Shown here one piece after another: positions 1 through 6,733 of a stretch of DNA of 6,733 nucleotides. The position numbers and the translations under genes were made by a program. The first letter of the stretch is position 1. Each line of letters begins with the position of its first letter. The notes under the pieces were generated by a model, which was given only the letters and a program-made list of their open reading frames with translations, did no database searches and was not told the origin of the DNA. Origin of the DNA: Prevotella sp. UBA2739 (GTDB lineage: Bacteria; Bacteroidota; Bacteroidia; Bacteroidales; Bacteroidaceae); NCBI GenBank assembly GCA_002353525.1, contig DEJV01000050.1, forward strand, positions 35,649 through 42,381, written 5' to 3'.

Positions 1-2369
1 TTACGGGCACCGTGGGTAGAGATGAAGTACTCAAGCACCGACATACCCTCTTTGAAGTTCGAGATAATCGGGTTCTCAATAATCTGCTGTCCCTCTGCAC
101 CGGCTTTCTGAGGCTTGGCCATCAGTCCACGCATACCAGAGAGCTGGCGGATCTGGTCTTTACTACCACGGGCACCCGAATCGAGCATCATGAACACGGC
201 GTTGAAGCCTTGGTCGGCCTCCGTCATCTCTTTCATGAGCACGTTGCCCAGGTCGTTGTTCACGTGGGTCCATGTGTCGATCACCTGGTTGTAACGCTCG
301 GTGTCGGTAATGAATCCCATGTTATAGTTTTCGGTAATCTGGCGGATTTCCTCGTTACCTTTCTCAATGAGTTCCTTCTTTGCCTCTGGGATGATGATGT
401 CGTCGAGGTTGAACGAAAGTCCTGCCTCATAGGCCATGCGGTAACCCAGGTTCTTGATACCGTCGAGGAATTCGCAAGCCTCGGCAAAACCAACGTTCTT
501 GATGACGTCGGCGATGATGTCGCGCAGGCTCTTCTTCGAGATGACCTTGTTCACATAGCCCACCTCTTCGGGAATAATGCCATTCACGATGACACGACCC
601 ACAGAAGTCTCTACGGTGTGGCGCACTTTCTGGCCGTCAACAACGTCGTCGACCACCACCTTTACTTGGGCGTGCAGGTCGCACTTGCCTTCGTTGTACG
701 CGATGATGGCCTCCTCGGGTCCATAGAACGAGAGACCCTCACCCTTGGCACCTGGGCGGATCTTAGAGATATAGTAGAGTCCGAGCACCATATCCTGTGA
801 AGGAACGGTGATAGGAGCACCATTGGCAGGATTCAGAATGTTGTGGCTCTGCAGCATGAGCAGCTGTGCCTCAAGCACGGCCTCGTTGCTCAGCGGGAGG
901 TGCACAGCCATCTGGTCACCGTCGAAGTCGGCATTGAACGCCGTACATGCCAGCGGGTGCAGCTGAATAGCCTTACCCTCGATGAGCTTAGGCTGGAATG
1001 CCTGGATACCCAGACGGTGCAGTGTAGGTGCACGGTTGAGCAGCACGGGGTGACCCTTCATCACATTCTCGAGGATGTCCCAGATGACGGGCTCACGGCG
1101 GTCGACAATCTTCTTGGCCGACTTCACGGTCTTGACGATGCCGCGCTCGATGAGCTTACGAATGATGAATGGCTTGTAGAGCTCGGCAGCCATCAGCTTA
1201 GGCAGACCGCACTCACCCATCTTCAGCTCAGGGCCAACCACGATTACCGAACGTGCAGAGTAGTCAACACGCTTACCCAACAGGTTCTGACGGAAACGGC
1301 CCTGCTTGCCTTTCAGCGAGTCGGACAGTGACTTCAGCGGACGGTTAGAGTCGCTCTTCACGGCGCTGGCCTTACGCGAGTTGTCGAACAGTGAGTCGAC
1401 AGCCTCTTGCAGCATGCGCTTTTCGTTACGGAGAATCACCTCAGGGGCCTTGATCTCCATCAGTCTCTTCAGACGGTTGTTACGAATGATGACACGACGA
1501 TAGAGGTCGTTGAGGTCGGATGTGGCGAAACGGCCACCATCCAGTGGTACCAACGGGCGAAGCTCAGGAGGAGTAACCGGTATGATCTTCATAATCATCC
1601 ACTCGGGACGGTTAATCTCACGGCTGCCACGGAAAGCCTCCACCACCTGCAGGCGCTTCAGGGCCTCGGTCTTGCGCTGCTGGGCCGAGTCGGTATTGGC
1701 GCGGTCGCGCAACTCGTACGACAGTGCGTCGAGGTCGAGTGTAGAGAGCAGGTCGTAGATGGCCTCGGCACCCATTTTGGCAATGAACTTATTGGGGTCG
1801 GTGTCCTCGAGATACTCGTTGTCCTTAGGCAGGTTCTCAATAATCTCGATGTACTCTTCCTCAGAGAGCAGGTCCATCTTATGCGAACCGTTCACCTCGT
1901 TGCCTTCCTGGTCTTTCTTTCCCTCCATCACACCTGGCTGGATGACGATGTAGCGCTCGTAGTAAATCACTGCGTCGAGCTTCTTTGTGGGAAGTCCCAG
2001 CAGATAACCCATCTTGTTGGGCAGGCTGCGGAAATACCAGATGTGAGCTACGGGTACAACCAGCTCGATATGGCCGGTGCGCTCACGACGAACTTTCTTC
2101 TCGGTCACCTCCACACCACAGCGGTCGCATACGATTCCCTTATAGCGGATGCGCTTATACTTACCGCAGGCGCACTCGTAGTCCTTGGTAGGACCGAAGA
2201 TGCGCTCGCAGAACAGACCGTCGCGCTCAGGCTTGTAGGTTCGGTAGTTGATGGTTTCGGGCTTGGTCACCTCACCGAACGAACTCTCGAGGATTTCCTC
2301 GGGCGATGCAAGTCCGATGGTAATCTTCGTAAAATTATTCTTTATCTTTGATTCTTTCTTGAAAGCCAT
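1..2369 (-). CDS. rpoC: DNA-directed RNA polymerase subunit beta' (partial, C-terminal part outside window)
   Basis: RpoC, with RpoB, forms the catalytic cleft of RNA polymerase and carries the metal-binding aspartates. I translated 789 codons from the ATG at 2369; the frame stays open to the left edge, where it ends in FISTHGAR plus two bases of the next codon. That is the start of the bridge helix, so roughly half of a Bacteroidota RpoC (about 1430 residues, from memory) is present. Visible landmarks: N-terminal zinc ribbon with Cys66, Cys68, Cys81 and Cys84; clamp helices that bind sigma, about 270-330; the KGKQGRFRQNLLGKRVDYSA stretch at about 353-372; the catalytic NADFDGD at 479-485 (Asp481, Asp483, Asp485); and the SGARGS/GMRGLMAKP region at 731-753. 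Compared with remembered E. coli RpoC there is an extra acidic stretch of about 20 residues at 148-190. It starts 37 bases after rpoB, so it is surely co-transcribed. No Shine-Dalgarno is visible: the leader is an AT-rich heptamer repeat. The start is supported by the Bacteroidota-like N-terminus. Confidence 0.98.
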   Translation of the reverse strand, partial: MAFKKESKIKNNFTKITIGLASPEEILESSFGEVTKPETINYRTYKPERDGLFCERIFGPTKDYECACGKYKRIRYKGIVCDRCGVEVTEKKVRRERTGHIELVVPVAHIWYFRSLPNKMGYLLGLPTKKLDAVIYYERYIVIQPGVMEGKKDQEGNEVNGSHKMDLLSEEEYIEIIENLPKDNEYLEDTDPNKFIAKMGAEAIYDLLSTLDLDALSYELRDRANTDSAQQRKTEALKRLQVVEAFRGSREINRPEWMIMKIIPVTPPELRPLVPLDGGRFATSDLNDLYRRVIIRNNRLKRLMEIKAPEVILRNEKRMLQEAVDSLFDNSRKASAVKSDSNRPLKSLSDSLKGKQGRFRQNLLGKRVDYSARSVIVVGPELKMGECGLPKLMAAELYKPFIIRKLIERGIVKTVKSAKKIVDRREPVIWDILENVMKGHPVLLNRAPTLHRLGIQAFQPKLIEGKAIQLHPLACTAFNADFDGDQMAVHLPLSNEAVLEAQLLMLQSHNILNPANGAPITVPSQDMVLGLYYISKIRPGAKGEGLSFYGPEEAIIAYNEGKCDLHAQVKVVVDDVVDGQKVRHTVETSVGRVIVNGIIPEEVGYVNKVISKKSLRDIIADVIKNVGFAEACEFLDGIKNLGYRMAYEAGLSFNLDDIIIPEAKKELIEKGNEEIRQITENYNMGFITDTERYNQVIDTWTHVNNDLGNVLMKEMTEADQGFNAVFMMLDSGARGSKDQIRQLSGMRGLMAKPQKAGAEGQQIIENPIISNFKEGMSVLEYFISTHGAR

Positions 2370-2370
2370 A

Positions 2371-2402
2371 ATTTTCAATTTTCAATTTTCAAATTTTCAA
2401 TT
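2371..2402 (-). repeat. Heptanucleotide tandem repeat filling the rpoB-rpoC spacer
   Basis: On the plus strand the unit ATTTTCA occurs three times in perfect tandem (2371-2377, 2378-2384, 2385-2391), then once with one extra A (2392-2399), then as a partial unit. On the gene strand this reads as repeated TGAAAAT ending at the rpoC start codon. It occupies about 32 of the 37 spacer bases. It provides an unstructured A-rich leader instead of a Shine-Dalgarno sequence. I recall similar AATTGAAAATTG-type runs in intergenic DNA of Bacteroidales, but could not check this. A role in translation initiation of rpoC is inference. Confidence 0.88.
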
Positions 2403-2406
2403 ACCA

Positions 2407-6225
<3,819 letters not shown>

Positions 6226-6245
6226 TCTTCTATTATTTGTATATT

Positions 6246-6286
6246 AAAAAAGGTCCTTATAAGTCCTATATGTCCTCATAGGACCT
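6246..6286 (-). terminator. Hairpin with U-run just upstream of rpoB (candidate attenuator, T2)
   Basis: On the gene strand the arm AGGUCCUAUGAG (6286-6275) pairs with CUUAUAAGGACCU (6263-6251), giving 12 base pairs with one G-U wobble and one bulged A (6257) around an 11-base loop (6274-6264). A run of U follows at once (6251-6246). This has the form of an intrinsic terminator. It lies 20 bases before the rpoB start, so full termination would silence rpoB and rpoC; partial termination, as known between rplL and rpoB in E. coli, is the sensible reading. An overlapping alternative hairpin, GUCCUAU (6284-6278) with AUAGGAC (6269-6263), excludes it. The pairing is seen in the sequence; the function is inference. 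Confidence 0.55.
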
Positions 6287-6290
6287 ATAG
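6251..6290 (-). repeat. Degenerate 10-base tandem repeat, four units, upstream of rpoB
   Basis: On the gene strand the 40 bases divide into four related decamers: CTATAGGTCC, TATGAGGACA, TATAGGACTT and ATAAGGACCT, close to a consensus TATAGGACNT. On the plus strand GTCCT recurs at 6253, 6263 and 6272 and is then mirrored as AGGAC at 6280-6284. Because the units are partly self-complementary, they also build the alternative hairpins here. A 10-base period equals about one DNA helical turn, so a DNA-binding protein site is a second possibility. ACCTATAGGT at 6283-6292 is a perfect 10-base palindrome at its upstream end. Confidence 0.6.
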
Positions 6291-6306
6291 GTTTTTGCGC
6301 CATAAG

Positions 6307-6354
6307 ACACAAAAAGGCTAGGACTCCCCTACTTGGAAAATCCTAACCTTGTGT
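6307..6354 (-). terminator. Hairpin after rplL (candidate attenuator or processing site, T1)
   Basis: On the gene strand AAGGUUAGGA (6350-6341) pairs with UCCUAGCCUU (6323-6314), ten pairs with one U-G wobble and a 17-base loop. ACAC (6354-6351) can pair with GUGU (6310-6307) below it if UUU (6313-6311) is bulged. The stem begins about 18 bases after the rplL stop codon. The U-run after the upper stem is short (UUUUUGUG, partly paired), so it is a weak intrinsic terminator. It could instead be a partial attenuator, an RNase processing site as in the E. coli rplL-rpoB spacer, or a 3'-end stabiliser of the ribosomal-protein message. Confidence 0.45.
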
Positions 6355-6371
6355 GATATTCAAATCAGAAA

Positions 6372-6733
6372 TTATTTGAGCTCGATCTCAGCACCAGCAG
6401 CCTCGATAGCCTTCTTCAGGTTCTCAGCCTCGTCCTTAGACAGACCTTCCTTGATAGTAGCAGGAGCACCGTCTACGAGATCCTTAGCCTCTTTCAGACC
6501 AAGACCGCAAGCCTCTTTCACTGCCTTCACAACCTGCAGCTTAGCAGCACCTACAGACTTCAGGACAACATCAAACGATGTCTTCTCCTCAGCTGCAGCG
6601 GCCTCACCACCAGCAGGAGCAGCAGCAACAGCAACAGCTGCAGCAGCAGGCTCAATTCCATACTCGTCCTTCAGGACTGTTGCCAACTCATTTACTTCTT
6701 TCACTGTAAGGTTTACCAACTCTTCAGCAATAG
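6372..6733 (-). CDS. rplL: Large ribosomal subunit protein bL12 (L7/L12), 5' end outside window
   Basis: L7/L12 forms the flexible stalk of the large ribosomal subunit, as dimers bound to L10, and recruits and stimulates the GTPase translation factors. 119 residues are visible, ending AGAEIELK. The frame remains open to the right edge, reading IAEELVNLTVKEVNELA at its start, so only the first handful of residues are missing; the family is about 120-128 long. The TTG at 6719 is an internal leucine codon (EELVN), not a start. Three parts are clear: an N-terminal dimerisation helix region (visible residues 1-28), an Ala/Gly/Glu-rich hinge (29-49), and the globular factor-binding domain (50-119) with SFDVVLKSVGAAKLQVVKAV and the conserved GLGLKEAKDLVDGAP. 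Codon use is highly biased, as expected for a very abundant protein. rplJ (L10) is expected just upstream, outside the window. Confidence 0.98.
   Translation of the reverse strand, partial: IAEELVNLTVKEVNELATVLKDEYGIEPAAAAVAVAAAPAGGEAAAAEEKTSFDVVLKSVGAAKLQVVKAVKEACGLGLKEAKDLVDGAPATIKEGLSKDEAENLKKAIEAAGAEIELK

Noticed and set aside
12..800. Long plus-strand open frame of 262 codons
   Set aside because: It is fully antisense to rpoC, and its His/Val/Leu/Asp-rich product is the mirror of the biased codons on the coding strand. No domain or leader is seen.
1407..2351. Long plus-strand open frame of 314 codons
   Set aside because: It is antisense to the rpoC N-terminal region, where every residue of the conserved polymerase is accounted for. 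The length follows from codon bias rather than selection on this frame.
2392..2406. AAAATTTG before rpoC as a -7 promoter element
   Set aside because: It matches TAnnTTTG at all but the first base, but it arises from the heptamer repeat, no -33 partner was identified, and rpoC is expected to be read through from rpoB.
6324..6371. Separate rpoB promoter of the Bacteroidota type (TTTG at -33, TAnnTTTG at -7)
   Set aside because: ATTTG near 6367-6363 is followed by TAGGATTTT, which does not fit TAnnTTTG, and the spacing is too short. No convincing pair was found elsewhere in the spacer.
6595..6655. GCA/GCT-rich repeat-like stretch in rplL
   Set aside because: It encodes the usual Ala-rich hinge of L7/L12 and needs no other explanation.
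6717..6719. TTG as the start codon of rplL
   Set aside because: The frame continues upstream as IAEE, matching the conserved L7/L12 N-terminus. The true start lies just beyond the right edge.

Overview
The window is a stretch of the conserved bacterial ribosomal-protein/RNA-polymerase operon, read entirely from the minus strand. In transcription order it holds the 3' part of rplL (ribosomal protein L7/L12, cut by the right edge), a complete rpoB (RNA polymerase beta subunit, 1272 residues) and the first 789 codons of rpoC (beta' subunit, cut by the left edge just before the bridge helix). The three reading frames are intact, with no frameshift, intein or inserted element. No tRNA, rRNA, CRISPR array or mobile element is visible.

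The organism is most probably a member of the Bacteroidota, order Bacteroidales, with a Prevotella-like feel. This rests on the protein sequences (the RpoC start MAFKKESKIKNNFTKITIGL, the RpoB start MASKIVDNRVNFASVKNP and the L7/L12 ending AGAEIELK), on moderate GC with mostly C/G-ending codons, and on AT-rich leaders with no clear Shine-Dalgarno sequence. Genus is an inference from remembered family sequences and was not tested by a search.

Layout from right to left: rplL 6733-6372; a 146-base spacer 6371-6226; rpoB 6225-2407; a 37-base spacer 2406-2370; rpoC 2369-1. The rplL-rpoB spacer is the most structured part. It holds two predicted RNA hairpins, the second followed by a U-rich run 20 bases before the rpoB start, plus a degenerate 10-base tandem repeat whose units can pair in mutually exclusive ways. 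This is the place where E. coli partially terminates transcription so that L7/L12 is made in excess over polymerase, and the structure here suggests an analogous attenuator. The rpoB-rpoC spacer is almost wholly a heptanucleotide tandem repeat (TGAAAAT on the gene strand) that abuts the rpoC start.

The gene products work together as the core of expression: L7/L12 forms the ribosomal stalk that recruits translation factors, while beta and beta' form the catalytic body of RNA polymerase. No previously undescribed protein system is visible; the unusual signals are in the two spacers.
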